Assembly (NCBI GenBank): GCA_029215795.1
Contig: JARDYH010000005.1
Location: 38,818,001-38,882,000, forward strand
Direction of reading: 5' to 3'
From: Anniella stebbinsi
Taxonomy: Eukaryota; Chordata; Lepidosauria; Squamata; Anniellidae
Length of the DNA stretch: 64,000 nucleotides
The position numbers were made by a program, and so were the translations under genes. Positions 62,601-64,000 of the stretch are shown here, piece after piece (within the stretch, counting starts at the first letter, position 1; each line of letters starts with the position of its first letter). The notes beneath the pieces were generated by a model. That model did no database searches. It was not told where the DNA came from and was given only the letters and a program-made list of their open reading frames with translations.

Positions 62601-64000
62601 TACACCTCGGAGATATGACATTCCACGTGTTAAAGCTGCATCTCTAAGAAAAGACAGAAGAGTTATGCTAATGTAAAACACACCTGTGGTAACAGCACAA
62701 CTGTTCCATTTTTAAAAAATAAAATAAGAGAAAAATATATTCTTTCTGGGGGGGGGGGTTGGGGGGAAGCAAACAGAACCACTGTGTCGACAAATAGGAC
62801 AGCTATTTGATGATGACAGTATTTAGATGTCCCATAAATAGTGAATGAATTGAGCATAGCAATTCCACACTACATGCTTTGTGTGGAAGAACACAGAAAA
62901 TGAGCAGAGAGGAAAGGTGGACACAACCAGGAGATATAGCTGTAAGGATGGCTGAAGTTTTCATGCTAATTTACCGAGTCCTGTACTTCAGACTGAATGT
63001 TTATACTTGAATTTCAACTAATTATTGGCACTGCACTTTAGAAATTTACTAAAGTGGGCCATTACATTACTAGATTTCCTTGTAGTTCTGTCATGTACCT
63101 GTCGAAGCTATAGTTTTGCCTCCAAACCATTGAAAAACAAACAGACCTGTCTAAAAGCCACACAAAAGCTCTAGCAAGCTGGCACTACAAACAATGTGAT
63201 ATTTGCAGATGTGTTATATAAAAATATTTTCACCTGCAACATTTGCCAGACTTTTACCATTTCTCTGGCTTAGCTCATACATGTAACTTTACCTTTTCAG
63301 TAAAATAGGGAAAAAATCTCCCTCATTATTTTAGGCCCATTATCCACATTATCTGTATCTGCTCTACACTCCTAGCTTGAAAGTAACATAGTTTGCAGGT
63401 ATTAGTTACTTTGGTACAGCATGATTTTCCTGTAGGGTTCAGAAAGTCCAGTCCCTGGAGTTGTAGTAATGTGTAGCCTTAATACAGTCTCAGATCCAGG
63501 AAACAGCACTGACAGCCAGGAGCCCTGGGATAGAATGCTATTTCTGTTCTGTTTCTTGTGGCAAAAAATACTGAAGAGAAAAGAAGAACAGGGAAAGGGG
63601 AGATGCTCAAAGTAGAATTGCTAGTGAAGTTCACTGCTAAACACAGGCTGTGTTTTGCTTGCTTTTGTTTTAGAGATCTGGCCTATTTGTAGGTTGTCTG
63701 CATAATTAGCACTCTGATATCCCCTTTCCCCTCAGTTGATCCAGTGTTTCTTTTTCTACAGAGCAAGATGATGATTGTATTTGGGGAGAATACCAGTTAT
63801 AAAGAACAATTGTCTCTGTAGTCCACCTCTTTGATGGCAACCTATTTTTAATGAGACAGGTCAGGCAGAGTTGGAAGCAGCAGCTCTTTAGTCCCAGAAT
63901 CAGATATTAACACAGATAAAAACCAAATAAAAATAACCTTTGAAAGCAAATTAGAAGTCCTTCCCCCTCCCCCGCCAGATTGCTCTTTTATCTCTCTTCT
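59683..64000. other. Intron 5, upstream part in the window
   Basis: A worn palindromic MITE may lie at 59695-59935 (AACTATGATTTAAAATTTGC, CACTAACCATAGTTAAGATT, TTAAACCATGGTTTAGCATT). A TGCAATCC-type repeat with a poly-G run is at 61191-61312. Poly-G runs also occur at 62750-62767. Exon 5 of PRKCA (end of C1B) was not found. Confidence 0.4.

Noticed and set aside
57451..64000. PRKCA exon 5 (end of C1B domain)
   Set aside because: No minus-strand segment coding the Cys/His-rich C1B end followed by a donor was found.

Overview
The window is vertebrate genomic DNA, most likely from a squamate reptile (lizard-like). Exon-intron structure with GT/AG junctions shows an animal genome. The squamate inference rests on the mix of repeats: young L2-like LINEs with (AAT)n tails, a CR1 3' end, an R4/Dong-like LINE, CORE/MIR-type tRNA-SINEs and many hAT-like and palindromic MITEs. 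No bacterial, viral or RNA gene was recognised.

One protein-coding gene is supported: the minus-strand orthologue of PRKCA (protein kinase C alpha). Eleven consecutive internal coding exons, which I number 6-16 by the human 17-exon model, lie at 57294-57450, 57051-57185, 56066-56162, 23098-23241, 18630-18803, 16058-16149, 13236-13298, 12481-12601, 9439-9519, 3951-4058 and 1421-1561. They encode most of the C2 domain, the V3 hinge and the kinase domain up to PPFKPKV. The C1-domain exons must lie beyond 64000 and the terminal V5 exon below position 1. All phases join, but exon 13 is exactly 18 nt short: the codons for DYIAPE, with the kinase APE motif, are absent, and the frame is kept.

Everything else is intron. 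The 33-kb intron between exons 8 and 9 (23242-56065) carries most of the mobile DNA. Its most unusual content is a 5.15-kb block (24452-29600). The block is bounded by TAGGGTGACCA / TGGTCACCCTA termini and a perfect 8-bp direct repeat, CATATGTA, which are hallmarks of a hAT insertion. Inside are two GC-rich palindromes centred on TGATGACGTCATCA, about 1 kb of G-rich minisatellite, an array of alternating inverted units with 190-bp arms, a second G-rich block, a TG-rich block and a 33-bp tandem repeat at the right end. A simple 434-bp relative with its own 8-bp duplication is at 34704-35137.

Other elements: a near-complete L2-like LINE (about 4893-8582) with one reading frame broken by four stops and a nested copy of its own 3' end; minus-strand L2 copies at 36884-37745, 39606-41610 and 51917-52585; an L2 inserted in a CR1 3' end with an 8-bp target duplication (57911-59682); an R4/Dong-like 3' half inserted in the (AAT)n tail of a sister copy (20211-21560) and ending in a compound AAT/GAA/CAG repeat; and several MITE and SINE copies. 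Large parts of 43327-51915, 44-48 kb and 59.9-64 kb show nothing I recognise.
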